The notes under the pieces were generated by a model. It made no database searches. It was given only the letters and a program-made list of their open reading frames with translations, and was not told the DNA's origin. The position numbers and the translations under genes are program-made. Source: Proteus vulgaris (GTDB taxonomy: Bacteria > Pseudomonadota > Gammaproteobacteria > Enterobacterales > Enterobacteriaceae). From it: a stretch of DNA of 64,000 bases. Positions 21,088-34,087 of this stretch are shown here, one piece after another; the first letter of the stretch is position 1; every line of letters starts with the position of its first letter. The DNA lies in NCBI GenBank assembly GCA_901472505.1, contig LR590468.1, forward strand, positions 1,959,501 through 2,023,500, written 5' to 3'.

Positions 21088-22362
21088 ATGGCGTGGAATC
21101 AGCCCGGTAACAACGGACAAGACCGCGACCCGTGGGGTAACCGAAACAGCGGCAATAATAATGGCGATGGTAACGGTAACTCCAACGGCAATCAAGGAGG
21201 TCGGAATCGTGGAGCATCAGATCTCGATGATATGTTCCGTAAACTGAGTGAAAAACTCGGTGGTTTCGGCGGTAAAAAAGGTGGGAACTCCTCTTCTGGG
21301 CAAAATGGCGGACCTCGTGGTAATGCTGGAAATCTTCTGATTTCTCTTGCATTAGGTGCGGTTGTCGTAGTTTGGGCTGCAAGTGGTTTTTATACCATTA
21401 AAGAAGCAGAACAGGGTGTAGTAACTCGTTTTGGTAAATTTTACCAAATCGTTGAACCTGGCCTGAACTGGAAGCCGACTTTTGTTGATGAAGTTCAGCC
21501 TGTTAACGTGAAAACTATCCGTGATTTAACGACGGGTGGCATGATGTTAACGTCAGATGAAAATATGGTTCAAGTTGAGATAAACGTGCAGTACGTTGTC
21601 TCTGATCCAGAAACATTTCTGTTTAACCTCACTACACCTATTAACAGCTTAGGTCAAGCAACTGACAGTGCTGTACGTGGAGTGATTGGTCGTTCAGAAA
21701 TGGAAAAAATTCTGACTTCAAACCGTTCAGAAATTCGTGACCAGACGCGTCAAGAATTAGAAGAGACTATCCGCCCTTATAACATGGGTATCTCGATTGT
21801 GGACGTCAACTTCCAAGTTGCTCGCCCACCAGAAGCTGTAAAAGCGGCATTTGATGACGTAATTGCCGCTCGTGAAGAAGAACAAAAAACAATTCGTCAA
21901 GCTGAAGCTTATAAAAACGAAGTGTTACCGCTCGCTAAAGGTAACGCTCAACGTATGATTGAAGAAGCAACAGCATATAAAACCAGTGTGGTGATGAGAG
22001 CTGAAGGTGAGGTGGCGAGTTTCGCTAAAATCTTACCTGAATATCGTGCAGCTCCCGATATTACTCGCGAGCGTCTGTACATTGAAACAATGGAAAAAGT
22101 GCTATCGAAAACACGTAAGGTCATTGCTAATGATAAAGGTAACAGCATGTTAGTGTTGCCCTTAGAGCAAATGTTACGTCAGCCATCTCAATCGGGAGTA
22201 TCAAATACCCATGAGGCGCCAACTCGTATGCCTGCACCTGCTCCAACTGTAAATCCAGCACCAACACAAAAACCTGCAACAACGACTTATGGTAATGGTG
22301 GATATGGTAGTAATAATGGCGGTTATGGTCAGCCTTATGGCAATAATCAAGGGGGACAATAA
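21088..22362 (+). CDS. hflK: FtsH protease regulator HflK
   Basis: 424 residues. Inner-membrane SPFH-family protein that forms a large cage with HflC around FtsH and modulates its proteolysis. A Gly/Asn-rich cytoplasmic N-terminus (residues 1-75) leads to one membrane helix at about residues 80-100, then the SPFH domain (EQGVVTRFGKFYQIVEPGLNW) and a long charged helix from about residue 255. The Gly/Tyr/Asn-rich tail is low in complexity and will vary between strains. hflC starts 2 bases after its stop. Confidence 0.95.
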   Translation: MAWNQPGNNGQDRDPWGNRNSGNNNGDGNGNSNGNQGGRNRGASDLDDMFRKLSEKLGGFGGKKGGNSSSGQNGGPRGNAGNLLISLALGAVVVVWAASGFYTIKEAEQGVVTRFGKFYQIVEPGLNWKPTFVDEVQPVNVKTIRDLTTGGMMLTSDENMVQVEINVQYVVSDPETFLFNLTTPINSLGQATDSAVRGVIGRSEMEKILTSNRSEIRDQTRQELEETIRPYNMGISIVDVNFQVARPPEAVKAAFDDVIAAREEEQKTIRQAEAYKNEVLPLAKGNAQRMIEEATAYKTSVVMRAEGEVASFAKILPEYRAAPDITRERLYIETMEKVLSKTRKVIANDKGNSMLVLPLEQMLRQPSQSGVSNTHEAPTRMPAPAPTVNPAPTQKPATTTYGNGGYGSNNGGYGQPYGNNQGGQ

Positions 22363-22364
22363 TC

Positions 22365-23369
22365 ATGCGTAAAGTTATCGCTGTTGTTGCAGTTATTATT
22401 TTAGCGTTGTTGTACTCCTCTGTGTTTGTCGTCCAACAATATGAGCGTGGTATCATCTTACGCTTTGCCAAAGTTGTACGTGATGCTGAAAATAAACCTG
22501 TTGTTTATGAGCCAGGTCTTCATTTTAAAATCCCATTCATTGAGAATGTGAAAAAACTGGATGCGCGTATTCAAACTATGAATATCCAGCAAGACCGCTT
22601 CTTATCAGGTGAGAATAAAGACTTATTAGTCGATTCTTATCTAAAATGGCGTATCAGTGATTTCAGTACTTACTATCTGGCAACGGGGGGTGGTAATACA
22701 ACACAAGCTGAAACTTTACTGCGTCGTAAATTCAGTGACCGTTTACGTTCTGAGATTGGTCGTATGAGCGTAAACCAAATTATTACGGATTCTCGAGGTC
22801 GTTTAACTATTGATGTTCGTAATGCACTGAATGAAGGTACACCTTCTCGCGACACAAGTGCTGCTGATGATGCGATTGCCATTGCTGCGAAGAAAGTGGC
22901 TGAAGAAACTAAAGGTCAAGCTCCTGCTATCAATATGAACAGTATGGCGGCATTAGGTATTGAAGTCATTGATGTTCGAATTAAGCAAATCAACCTGCCT
23001 ATGGAAGTTTCTGAGGCGATTTACCAACGTATGCGTGCAGAACGTGAAGCTGTCGCTCGTCGCCACCGCTCACAAGGTCAAGAGCAAGCAGTGAAAATTC
23101 GCGCAGCGGCTGATAAGACCGTTACAGAAACGTTAGCTGAGTCTGAGCGTGAATCGTTACGCCTTCGGGGTGAAGGTGATGCTCAAGCAACAAAACTGTT
23201 TGCTGATGCGTTCAGTCAAGATCCTGACTTCTATGCCTTTATTCGTAGCTTACGTGCTTATGAGAAGAGCTTTAACCAAGACGGTAATGACGTCTTAGTG
23301 CTAAGCCCAGATAGCGATTTCTTACGCTATATGAAAGCTCCAACAAAAGCGAGAGCGCTTGAAGAGTAA
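22365..23369 (+). CDS. hflC: FtsH protease regulator HflC
   Basis: 334-residue partner of HflK. An N-terminal membrane anchor (residues 1-21) leads to the SPFH domain (VQQYERGIILRFAKV) facing the periplasm, then a long helix with repeated Ala/Glu/Arg. Starts 2 bases after hflK, so coupled. A terminator follows. The yjeT gene that follows hflC in E. coli is not seen here. Confidence 0.95.
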   Translation: MRKVIAVVAVIILALLYSSVFVVQQYERGIILRFAKVVRDAENKPVVYEPGLHFKIPFIENVKKLDARIQTMNIQQDRFLSGENKDLLVDSYLKWRISDFSTYYLATGGGNTTQAETLLRRKFSDRLRSEIGRMSVNQIITDSRGRLTIDVRNALNEGTPSRDTSAADDAIAIAAKKVAEETKGQAPAINMNSMAALGIEVIDVRIKQINLPMEVSEAIYQRMRAEREAVARRHRSQGQEQAVKIRAAADKTVTETLAESERESLRLRGEGDAQATKLFADAFSQDPDFYAFIRSLRAYEKSFNQDGNDVLVLSPDSDFLRYMKAPTKARALEE

Positions 23370-23403
23370 GCTAAATACGTTAAACCGTTTAGATAAATAA
23401 TAA

Positions 23404-23439
23404 AATCCTCCACCTTAAAAAGTGGGGGATTTTTTTTGA
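23404..23439 (+). terminator. Intrinsic terminator after hflC
   Basis: Stem AATCCTCCAC / GTGGGGGATT (one G-T pair) with a run of eight T. Confidence 0.8.
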
Positions 23440-25122
<1,683 letters not shown>

Positions 25123-25146
25123 TCTGTATTAAATTGGTTTGATGTG

Positions 25147-25181
25147 AAAATCGTCCCTGAAAATGACAGGGGCGATTTTTT
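25147..25181 (+). terminator. Intrinsic terminator after purA
   Basis: Stem built from AAAATCG and CCCTG paired with CAGGGG and CGATTTT, ending in T6. Confidence 0.8.
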
Positions 25182-25323
25182 CGTATCTATTCGTTAGTGA
25201 ATTGAAGATAAAAATACGCGTTACATACATTAAGATAAGACAGCTTTACACTCGGTTTTGCTTCTGTTTTATTGGTAACGAGTAAAAACAATAAGACAAT
25301 ATTATTGTTGAAATGCTAAAAAT

Positions 25324-25363
25324 AAAAAAGCGATCTGTTGAAAACCGACAGTATCGCTTTTTC
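25324..25363 (+). terminator. Second, orphan terminator between purA and nsrR
   Basis: AAAAAGCGAT-CTGT paired with ACAG-ATCGCTTTTT, 9-base loop, T5 tail. About 140 bp after the purA terminator with no gene in between. The rest of the purA-nsrR gap shows nothing clear. Confidence 0.65.
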
Positions 25364-25550
25364 TTTGTTTGTGATGTCGCTATTATTTTGTGAATAGTCA
25401 AGTGAGAGACGGAAATAACTCGCTTTTGAGTATATCTTTGCTAAATGTCCAAAAATTAAACATAATATTGCTTAATAAAATGATATTCTCATTAATAATT
25501 ACTTATCCCTTAATGAACTTAATAGGGAAAACCACTTTTCAGAGGTCATT

Positions 25551-25979
25551 GTGCAATTAACCAGTTTTACAGATTATGGATTGCGAGCATTGATATATAT
25601 GGCTTCACTGCCAGAAGGCAAAATGACAAGTATCACAGAAGTGACGCAAGTCTATGGTGTCTCACGTAACCATATGGTGAAAATTATCAATCAACTTAGC
25701 CATTTAGGTTTTGTTGAGGCTATTCGTGGTAAAAATGGAGGGATCCGTTTAGGAAAGCCTGCAACAGACATCATTGTTGGTGATGTTGTCCGTGCTTTAG
25801 AGCCACTTTCATTAGTAAACTGTAGCGCTGAGTTTTGTCACATTACCCCAGCTTGTCGATTAAAACTGGTGTTAAATCAGGCGATTGAGCAGTTTTTGAA
25901 AGAGTTAGACCGTCACACACTCGCAGAGCTAGTTGAAAACAATAGCTCCTTATATAAATTGTTATTAGAAGATTTTTGA
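25551..25979 (+). CDS. nsrR: Nitric oxide-sensing repressor NsrR
   Basis: 142-residue Rrf2-family repressor with a [2Fe-2S]/[4Fe-4S] cluster that nitric oxide destroys, relieving genes such as hmp. Starts at GTG ([18 protein letters not shown]), the family start, with AGAGG upstream. A winged helix spans about residues 25-65; three cluster cysteines lie in [14 protein letters not shown] (residues about 91-104). rnr follows 39 bases after the stop, as in E. coli, so the two are probably cotranscribed. Confidence 0.96.
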   Translation: MQLTSFTDYGLRALIYMASLPEGKMTSITEVTQVYGVSRNHMVKIINQLSHLGFVEAIRGKNGGIRLGKPATDIIVGDVVRALEPLSLVNCSAEFCHITPACRLKLVLNQAIEQFLKELDRHTLAELVENNSSLYKLLLEDF

Positions 25980-26018
25980 GTCTACTATTTCATCAAATCT
26001 GATAGCTTGGAGGTCATA

Positions 26019-28508
26019 ATGTCAAAAGATCCTTTTCAGGATAGAGAAGCAGAAAAATACGCCTCTCCAATTGCTAGTCGCGAATATATTTTAGAAGAAA
26101 TGAAAAAGCGCACGGCACCAATGAGCCGTGAAGATTTAGCACAGGCGTTAAAAATTTCGAGTGAAGAAGATCTAGAAGCGTTACGTCGTCGTTTACGAGC
26201 GATGGAGCGTGATGGTCAATTAGTTTTTACTCGTCGCCAGTGCTATGCATTACCTGAACGTCTTGATTTATGGAAAGGCAAAGTAATTGGTCACCGTGAC
26301 GGTTATGGTTTTTTACGCGCAGAAGGTCAAAAAGATGATCTTTATCTTTCTCAAGATGAAATGAAAAAAACCATGCACGGCGATGTTATTCTGGCCCAAC
26401 CTTTAGGGATGGATAGAAAAGGTCGTCGTGAAGGTCGCGTAGTACGTGTTATTGAACCAAGAAATAACCAAATTGTTGGTCGCTATTTTATTGAATCTGG
26501 TATGGGATTTGTTGTACCGGATGACAGTCGTTTAAGTTTTGATATTCTTATTCCTAAAGAAGATATCATGGGTGCGCGTATGGGGAATGTGGTAGTGGTT
26601 GAAGTCACTACAAGACCAACGCGACGGACTCAAGCCGTAGGTCGTATTGTCGAAATTTTAGGCGAGGCGATGGGAACAGGTATTGCAGTAGAAATCGCAT
26701 TACGTACTCATGAAATTCCGTATACATGGCCAGCAAAAGTCACAAAAGAAGTTGCTGATTTAAAAGAAGAAGTGCCTGAATCAGCCAAAGAAGGCCGTGT
26801 TGATTTACGTGGCTTGCCTTTAATTACCATTGACGGTGAAGATGCACGAGATTTCGATGACGCGGTGTACTGCCAACGTAAAAAAGGCGGTGGTTGGCGT
26901 TTATGGGTCGCAATTGCTGATGTTAGTTACTATGTACGTCCACAAACGGCATTAGATACAGAAGCGCGTAGTCGAGGAAACTCTGTTTATTTCCCTTCTC
27001 AAGTTGTCCCCATGTTGCCAGAAGTCCTGTCCAATGGACTGTGTTCACTAAACCCACAAGTTGACCGTTTATGTATGGTTTGTGAGATGACCGTTTCTGA
27101 GCAAGGTCGTCTGTCTTCTTATAGATTCTATGAAGCAGTGATGAGCTCTCATGCACGAATGACATACACCAAAGTATGGAAAATTATTCAAGGTGATGAA
27201 GAGCTACGTGAACACTATAAGCCTATTGTTCAAGATATTGAGCATCTTTATGAATTATATCAAGCGCTTGATAAGGCACGTCAACAGCGTGGTGCGATTG
27301 GATTTGAATCAGAAGAAGCGAAATTTATCTTTAATGCAGAGCGCCGTATTGAGCGTATTGAGCCTGTTATTCGTAATGATGCACATAAATTAATTGAAGA
27401 GTGCATGATCTTAGCGAATATCGCGGCTGCTCGATTTGTTGAGAAAAACGAAGAACCTGCGTTATACCGTATTCATGATAAACCAAAAGAAGAGAGCGTA
27501 TTGAATCTACGTTCAGTCTTTAATGAATTAGGTTTAACATTGCCGGGTGGATTAACACCAGAGCCTGCAGATTATGCGCGTGTCATGAAAGAGGTTGAAG
27601 ACAGACCTGACCGTGAAATGCTACAAACGATGATCTTACGCTCTATGAAACAGGCGATTTACGATCCTGAAAATCGCGGGCACTTCGGCTTAGCGCTAAA
27701 ATCTTATGCACATTTTACCTCACCAATTCGTCGTTATCCTGATTTAGCTTTGCACCGAGCAATTAAATATCAAATTGCAAAACAAGAAGGTCATGGATCA
27801 CAGCGTTGGACGCCAACAGGGGGTTACCATAGCGATATGGACACCATGTTGCAATTAGGTGAGCACTGTTCTTTAACAGAACGCCGTGCTGATGAGGCCA
27901 CACGAGATGTGGCTGATTGGCTGAAATGTGATTTTATGCTGGATCAAATAGGTCAACAATTTACGGGTATTATCACCAGCGTAACGGGCTTTGGTTTCTT
28001 TGTTCGTTTAAATGACCTGTTTATCGATGGTTTAGTGCATGTTTCTACATTAAATAATGATTATTATCAGTATGATAATGTAGGGCAACGCTTGATTGGT
28101 GAGTCTTCAGGACAAGTCTATCGTCTTGGTGATGAAGTTGAAGTTAAAGTTGAAGCTGTGAGCATGGATGAACGTACTATCGACTTCTCCTTAATTTCAA
28201 CAACACGCACCGCACGTAACCCAGGTAAAACAGCACGAGTTCGTGGGTTAAAAGGCGAAAAAGACAAGAAAAACGCAAATTCTAGCAAGTCTCGACGTCG
28301 TGATGCAAGTAAAGATAAAAACTTTGAGCCTGATAGCGCCTTTAAAAAAGGCAAATCAGCTCGAAGTCATGCGAGCAAAGACAAAGCTGTAAAAGACCAA
28401 GTTGCGAAAGATAAAGCGAGTAGCAAACGTAAGAAAGCATCATCACAAACCAAAAAGATAGAGGCAAAACTTAAAGCTAAGCGCGCAGCCAAACGCGATA
28501 AAGCATAA
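26019..28508 (+). CDS. rnr: Ribonuclease R
   Basis: 829 residues from the ATG at 26019, chosen because GGAGG precedes it by 6 bases and [18 protein letters not shown] matches the family start. Processive 3'-5' exoribonuclease able to digest structured RNA; it acts in mRNA decay and rRNA quality control. Domains: N-terminal helix-turn-helix (about 20-80), two cold-shock domains, the RNB catalytic domain with [12 protein letters not shown] (about residues 273-284), the S1 domain ([17 protein letters not shown]), then a Lys/Ser/Ala-rich basic tail of about 90 residues. Confidence 0.96.
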   Translation: MSKDPFQDREAEKYASPIASREYILEEMKKRTAPMSREDLAQALKISSEEDLEALRRRLRAMERDGQLVFTRRQCYALPERLDLWKGKVIGHRDGYGFLRAEGQKDDLYLSQDEMKKTMHGDVILAQPLGMDRKGRREGRVVRVIEPRNNQIVGRYFIESGMGFVVPDDSRLSFDILIPKEDIMGARMGNVVVVEVTTRPTRRTQAVGRIVEILGEAMGTGIAVEIALRTHEIPYTWPAKVTKEVADLKEEVPESAKEGRVDLRGLPLITIDGEDARDFDDAVYCQRKKGGGWRLWVAIADVSYYVRPQTALDTEARSRGNSVYFPSQVVPMLPEVLSNGLCSLNPQVDRLCMVCEMTVSEQGRLSSYRFYEAVMSSHARMTYTKVWKIIQGDEELREHYKPIVQDIEHLYELYQALDKARQQRGAIGFESEEAKFIFNAERRIERIEPVIRNDAHKLIEECMILANIAAARFVEKNEEPALYRIHDKPKEESVLNLRSVFNELGLTLPGGLTPEPADYARVMKEVEDRPDREMLQTMILRSMKQAIYDPENRGHFGLALKSYAHFTSPIRRYPDLALHRAIKYQIAKQEGHGSQRWTPTGGYHSDMDTMLQLGEHCSLTERRADEATRDVADWLKCDFMLDQIGQQFTGIITSVTGFGFFVRLNDLFIDGLVHVSTLNNDYYQYDNVGQRLIGESSGQVYRLGDEVEVKVEAVSMDERTIDFSLISTTRTARNPGKTARVRGLKGEKDKKNANSSKSRRRDASKDKNFEPDSAFKKGKSARSHASKDKAVKDQVAKDKASSKRKKASSQTKKIEAKLKAKRAAKRDKA

Positions 28509-28531
28509 GATTTGTTTTTCTGGTTCTTGTT

Positions 28532-28556
28532 AAAAGGCGGAAACTCCGCCTTTTAT
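28532..28556 (+). terminator. Intrinsic terminator after rnr
   Basis: Stem AAAAGGCGG / CCGCCTTTT with a short loop; the T tract is only four long, so it may be leaky into rlmB. Confidence 0.65.
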
Positions 28557-28596
28557 CTGTTTTGTGCCTTTTATTTTTTAATGAGTAAGCACCGCT

Positions 28597-29340
28597 ATGA
28601 GCGAAGAAATTATTTATGGTATTCACGCAGTAAAAGCATTGCTTGAGCGTGATCCTGCACGATTCAAAGAAGTTTATGTATTAAAAGGGCGTGAAGATCG
28701 CCGTTTAACCCCCGTTATTCATGAATTGGAAGCCCAAGGGGTTTTAGTTCAAGTCGCTAATCGTCAGTGGTTAGATAGCCAAACAGAGGGGGCTGTTCAC
28801 CAAGGAATTATTGCTAAAGTAAAACCAGGTCGTCAGTATCAAGAACAAGATTTACCAGACTTATTAGCTACAGTTGGTACACCTTTCTTATTAGTGCTAG
28901 ATGGTGTTACTGATCCCCATAATTTAGGTGCTTGTTTACGTAGCGCAGATGCGGCTGGTGTGCATGCTGTTATCGTTCCGAAAGATCGCTCAGCACAGTT
29001 AAATGCAACGGCTAAAAAAGTGGCTTGTGGTGCGGCAGAAAGTGTTCCTTTAATTAAAGTGACTAACCTAGCCCGTACATTGCGTTTTCTGCAAGAAGAG
29101 AACATTTGGATTGTTGGCACAGCAGGGGAAGCAGATCACACCTTATATCAAAGCAAACTCACAGGCCCTATGGCTCTGGTGATGGGCGCAGAAGGTGAAG
29201 GCATGCGCCGTTTAACACGTGAACATTGTGATGAGTTGATTAGTATTCCAATGGCTGGAACGGTGTCCTCGCTCAACGTTTCTGTCGCAACGGGTGTGTG
29301 CTTATTTGAAGCAATGCGTCAGCGTATTTCTGTGAAATAA
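28597..29340 (+). CDS. rlmB: 23S rRNA (guanosine-2251-2'-O)-methyltransferase RlmB
   Basis: 247-residue SpoU-type knotted methyltransferase that methylates G2251 in the 23S peptidyl-transferase region. N-terminal L30e-like substrate domain (about residues 1-75), then SPOUT motifs [20 protein letters not shown] (motif 1), [10 protein letters not shown] (motif 2) and [19 protein letters not shown] (motif 3). Downstream of rnr as in E. coli. Confidence 0.96.
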   Translation: MSEEIIYGIHAVKALLERDPARFKEVYVLKGREDRRLTPVIHELEAQGVLVQVANRQWLDSQTEGAVHQGIIAKVKPGRQYQEQDLPDLLATVGTPFLLVLDGVTDPHNLGACLRSADAAGVHAVIVPKDRSAQLNATAKKVACGAAESVPLIKVTNLARTLRFLQEENIWIVGTAGEADHTLYQSKLTGPMALVMGAEGEGMRRLTREHCDELISIPMAGTVSSLNVSVATGVCLFEAMRQRISVK

Positions 29341-29371
29341 CTGCTTAATTTATTTTATTGTCTATACTCCC

Positions 29372-29400
29372 TTGAGTTTTATTGACCGCGGGGGTATAGT
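29372..29400 (+). promoter_or_regulatory. Promoter of the rpsF operon
   Basis: TTGAGT, 17-bp spacer, TATAGT, followed by TACGCG. It lies about 100 bp before rpsF, after the rlmB stop, and would give a leader of about 95 nt. Confidence 0.6.
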
Positions 29401-29441
29401 TACGCGTCAATTTTTTCAGTCACAACTTAAACAAGTTCCTT

Positions 29442-29476
29442 GCCTCCATGGGTGGTGACTGACCCTGACAGGAGGC
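29442..29476 (+). promoter_or_regulatory. Candidate S6:S18-binding leader of the rpsF operon
   Basis: GCCTCC (29442-29447) pairs with GGAGGC (29471-29476), enclosing an inner stem GGGT / ACCC with unpaired bases between. The rpsF leader in many bacteria folds into an RNA bound by the S6:S18 complex for feedback control. Placement and stems fit; the conserved CCG contact was not verified. Confidence 0.45.
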
Positions 29477-29482
29477 TGATAA

Positions 29483-29902
<420 letters not shown>

Positions 29903-29910
29903 TTAGTGCT

Positions 29911-30463
<553 letters not shown>

Positions 30464-30503
30464 TAGGTATATAGTCCATTAATGACTTGTAGAGGATAAG
30501 GTA

Positions 30504-30953
30504 ATGCAAATTATTCTGCTTGATAAAGTAGCGAATCTGGGTAGCCTGGGTGATCAGGTTAACGTAAAATCGGGCTATGCTCGTAACTATTTAATCCCAC
30601 AGGGTAAAGCTGTTTCTGCGACTAAGAAAAACATTGAGTTTTTCGAAGCGCGTCGTGCTGAGTTAGAAGCTAAATTAGCTGAAACTTTAGCAGCAGCTGA
30701 AGCTCGTGCAGCGAAAATCAATGCACTGGGTTCTGTCACTATCAGCTCTAAAGCGGGTGACGAAGGTAAACTGTTTGGTTCAATCGGTACTCGTGACATC
30801 GCTGATGCAGTAACTGCAGCTGGCGTTGAAATGTGCAAAAGCGAAGTTCGCCTGCCAAATGGCGTTCTGCGTACTACTGGTGACCACGAAGTTCACTTCC
30901 AAGTTCACAGTGACGTATTCGCTGAACTGAATGTTATCATCGTTGCTGAATAA
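30504..30953 (+). CDS. rplI: 50S ribosomal protein L9
   Basis: 149 residues. The N-terminal rRNA-binding domain ([36 protein letters not shown]) and C-terminal domain are joined by the long Ala/Glu-rich helix (about residues 41-74). Last of the operon, followed by a strong terminator. Confidence 0.98.
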   Translation: MQIILLDKVANLGSLGDQVNVKSGYARNYLIPQGKAVSATKKNIEFFEARRAELEAKLAETLAAAEARAAKINALGSVTISSKAGDEGKLFGSIGTRDIADAVTAAGVEMCKSEVRLPNGVLRTTGDHEVHFQVHSDVFAELNVIIVAE

Positions 30954-30983
30954 TCTTTGATTAAACAGTGAATGTTGATAAGG

Positions 30984-31012
30984 AAAACGCCAGCTTAGCT
31001 GGCGTTTTTTTT
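30984..31012 (+). terminator. Intrinsic terminator after rplI
   Basis: Stem AAAACGCCAGC / GCTGGCGTTTT with a 3-base loop and a T8 run. It can serve both rplI and the convergent ytfB-type gene. Confidence 0.88.
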
Positions 31013-31040
31013 GAATAAATTTAAGTTTTTTTACCATAGT

Positions 31041-31709
31041 CTATGGCGTGCGATAATAACTTCCATCGCTTAAGCGTGTATAAGTAATGACGGTACCTGC
31101 GCTGTTTGTCACTTCTAGCATACTGACATCACCTTGTGGACTACGCTGTAATCGAATCGCCTGCCCTGAACGTAATTGGCTTAATGATTTCTGTTGATCT
31201 TCTGATTTTGCCATAGAGAAAGCATCATTTACTGGAAGTTGATTATCTCTAAAGAGCTGCGCTAAGGTTTGCCCTTCTTTAATGGTATATGTTTGCCATT
31301 TTTGTGTGGATGTTGAAGCAGACTCTTGTGGTTGCGCTGTTTGATCAACGTTTTCATCTATATTGTTTGCCGTTGAGTGTTCACTGGGGCTCTCTGTTCC
31401 TTGATCGGCATCTAAGCTATCTTGAGCTTGAGGGATCGGTGCCTGATAAATTGGCGTTTCGTTAGTGACTGAGGGTGCAATTGGCACAGGAAGATCTTGT
31501 GTTGATGATGACGGTTGAGGTGGCTCACCATTATTTTCACTTGTCGGCCAAAAAAACACGACCAACAAAACTACGGCAATAACCAGTATTGCTCGACGAT
31601 GTAAGCCAGGGAATTTGCCCATATTCACCTCATTATTGATCTGTGAATCAGTATTATGAATTGCTGTAACATCTTTTTTATTCCTTGTAGCCATACTAGC
31701 ACGAACCAT
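31041..31709 (-). CDS. ytfB: OapA-domain cell-envelope protein YtfB
   Basis: 222 residues from the first ATG. An ATG at 31622 with GAGGTG 6 bases upstream (MGKFPGLHRRAIL) would give about 193 residues and has the better ribosome site, so the start is uncertain. A membrane segment (about residues 40-56) leads to a Pro/Ser/Gln-rich periplasmic linker and a C-terminal LysM-like OapA domain (YTIKEGQTLAQLFRDNQLP). E. coli YtfB binds glycans and is linked to cell division when overproduced. Convergent with rplI as in E. coli, supporting orthology. Confidence 0.88.
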   Translation of the reverse strand: MVRASMATRNKKDVTAIHNTDSQINNEVNMGKFPGLHRRAILVIAVVLLVVFFWPTSENNGEPPQPSSSTQDLPVPIAPSVTNETPIYQAPIPQAQDSLDADQGTESPSEHSTANNIDENVDQTAQPQESASTSTQKWQTYTIKEGQTLAQLFRDNQLPVNDAFSMAKSEDQQKSLSQLRSGQAIRLQRSPQGDVSMLEVTNSAGTVITYTRLSDGSYYRTP

Positions 31710-31762
31710 GATCCTAACCTGCTCCCTGAATTCTTTTCAGAATTATCTATTTTCTCTAACCA

Positions 31763-33458
31763 TTAATGTTCTTCATTTCCTTGATGATTAACTAAAAATA
31801 ACTTTATACGTTGATAAGCATTTTTATCGGTTTCTATGGTTAAGGCTTGTGTTAATTCACCATAAAGATCATGAGGCAATAATGTATCAGACCAAGTTGA
31901 AAGAACATTCAGCGCCATATTTCTATCACGTAATATCGGGCTACGTAATTGCCGTTTGATGAGTGACCAGCCGATACCGGGAAAAACCACCAAGATCTTG
32001 CATAATATATTCAACGGCATGATGGGGCTGATATTCAGAGTAGGTAGTTATTAATGGATCATCTGTGCTACCTAATTGTGTTAATTCAATTTGTTGTTCT
32101 GCAAGTTTGACTACTCTTTCTATTTTATGAGAAGCATCTGTTTGCATTAATTGATACCACCAGTCTGCATTTGGATTATCTTTTTGTAGTGAAAAGAGTA
32201 ATTCCCAAATATCAAGGCGAAGAGACTTTGCTACCAGACTTGCTTGGTAATTTTTTGAGCGAGAGGGATGTTGTAATGCTTCAATAATGAGTGTTGACCA
32301 CTCTGGTTTTTGAATAATATTTTGTGAAACAGACATAATTTGCTGTTGGCCATGGTCATCCCACCCTAATGTTTCGAGTAATAACCAATCTTCACCACTA
32401 TTTTGTACAAAATCAGTGATTTCACAAACGCAATAAAGTAATTTTAGCTCTTTTGGTGGCAGTGCATCGACTTGTGAAATAAACGCTTTGCAAACTTGAG
32501 CACCCTCACTGTAATCATAAATATCTTTTGCTGGGCCACCATTAAGCAATGCACGTAATAAATCACTACAACCCAGTAGCAGTGTGTTATCTAAAGGATG
32601 CGTATGGAGTATCTCTAATAGTTTGCCTTTCGTTACACAGTCATAGGCGACATATTCTGTCATTACATTATTTTTATACCCTTCAGTGAGTAACCAATAA
32701 CGATTATTTACCGAAAGCGTTGATGGCAGATGTTCAATAAACTGAATTCGTCCCCAGCCTTTAGTTCGTTGACCGAGGGCGTGTAAAAAAGGCTCAAACT
32801 CTTCACAAGAAAGGCGCTGTTTTAGCGAACGAATCGCATAAAGTGTAAATTCAGGGTGGAGGGCGAACAATAAAAGTAAACGTTGAGAAGTATTATCACG
32901 AAATGATCTTAACAACCCTAAAGCGATTTTAACGGGATTCTTATCAGGGCTCAGTTTTAAGATCCATAAGATCAACTGAAAATAGATCTTATTTTTAAAC
33001 AATGCTTCATCTTGTTCTATTTGGTCGATCAACTGGGAAAGATAAGTTATTGGGGCGAGTTTATCCTGACAGACTATTGCATAAAAAGAAGTGATATGAT
33101 CTTTATCGGGTAAAAGCACAACATTTTTGATTGCGTTATAGAGTGATAGGATAAATTCCTCACATGATTGCTGTGAAGGTTGCTGTTCGATCGCGCGACC
33201 TATCCGTTGATGCAGAATAATACCTTCGCGAGCGCCTGCTGACCAACTGAAAGGAATAGATTCATTATTTGATTTTTCTTTTAAGTGGTTTTCTGACAAT
33301 AGATTTAATTCATCAGGTAAAGGCTCATCGCCTATTTCATAAGGAATTAACAGTGAAAAAAGCGAAGGAGTAGAAGTAGGAAAAACATTAGGAAAGTCTA
33401 TATTAAGATCAATAGACAGAGGTGACTTACTGAAAAGCTTATCGCGCCAATGAGTCAT
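31763..33458 (-). pseudogene. Unrecognised ~564-residue helical protein, frame broken by one base
   Basis: I do not recognise this gene. The first 500 codons end with a wrong-frame tail; the last 85 residues lie one frame over. Removing one A from the A5 run at 31982-31986 gives QDLGGFPGIGWSLIKRQLRS across the joint and one 564-residue protein. It has no signal peptide or membrane helix. It is Leu-rich with repeated amphipathic segments and a final stretch with RDRNMALNVLSTW, reminiscent of HEAT-like repeats, but no catalytic motif is evident. It lies 53 bp upstream of ytfB on the same strand, in a place with no E. coli counterpart. Confidence 0.65.
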
Positions 33459-33657
33459 AATATGTCCTATTTGTTTTGCCGTCTTAGTATAACTTTAGCG
33501 GAAAATAGATAAACTGGATAAAAAAAGGTCAGAAAATCCACTTATATCACTTAAAAAGTCACGCCTAAAACAGCCTCCTTTTTTCTAAGATTGAAAACAG
33601 ATTAAAAAAAACTGGTCAAGGAAATTAAAAAGCGCTACATTACTGTAATTCAATATT

Positions 33658-33670
33658 GTTATATTATAAC
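33658..33670 (+). promoter_or_regulatory. Zur operator
   Basis: GTTATATTATAAC, a perfect palindrome around one base that matches the enterobacterial Zur core GTTATANTATAAC. It lies 25 bp before the rpmE2 start, where zinc-loaded Zur would block transcription of rpmE2-rpmJ2-zinT. Confidence 0.85.
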
Positions 33671-33695
33671 ATTACAAATATGATTGGAGTTTTAT

Positions 33696-33944
33696 ATGAA
33701 ACCAGGTATTCATCCACAATATCGAACTGTCATTTTTCATGACACTAGTGCAGATGCTTACTTTAAAGTTGGTTCAACCATTAAGACGGAAAAAACGATA
33801 GAGTATGAAGGGGCAATTTACCCTTATGTCACGTTAGATGTCTCTTCTCAATCTCATCCATTTTATACCGGTAAGCAAAAAACACATTCTCAAGAAGGTA
33901 ATGTGGCGCGCTTTAATAAACGTTTTGGCCGTTTTGTTAAGTAA
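33696..33944 (+). CDS. rpmE2: 50S ribosomal protein L31 type B (zinc-independent)
   Basis: 82 residues from the ATG at 33696 ([18 protein letters not shown]), which has TTGGAG upstream; an earlier in-frame ATG at 33684 is unlikely. Paralogue of L31 lacking the CxxC zinc site: I see no cysteine at all. When zinc is scarce it replaces zinc-binding L31, freeing zinc for other uses. Directly downstream of a Zur operator and followed 13 bases later by rpmJ2, the same pairing as ykgM-ykgO in E. coli. Confidence 0.95.
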   Translation: MKPGIHPQYRTVIFHDTSADAYFKVGSTIKTEKTIEYEGAIYPYVTLDVSSQSHPFYTGKQKTHSQEGNVARFNKRFGRFVK

Positions 33945-33957
33945 GAAGGAAAGAAAA

Positions 33958-34083
33958 ATGCAGGTATTAAGCTCATTAAAAAGTGCAAAACAGCGCCATC
34001 CTGATTGTAAGGTTGTGCGTCGCCGTGGTCGTTTTTATGTAATTTGTAAGTCAAATCCACGTTTTAAAGCAGTTCAGGGGTAA
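33958..34083 (+). CDS. rpmJ2: 50S ribosomal protein L36 type B (zinc-independent)
   Basis: 41 residues ([20 protein letters not shown], then [21 protein letters not shown]). Type B L36: only two cysteines remain and the full four-ligand zinc site of ordinary L36 is missing. AAGGAAAG lies upstream. Between rpmE2 and zinT with 13- and 4-base gaps, so one zinc-starvation transcript. Confidence 0.95.
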   Translation: MQVLSSLKSAKQRHPDCKVVRRRGRFYVICKSNPRFKAVQG

Positions 34084-34087
34084 GATC

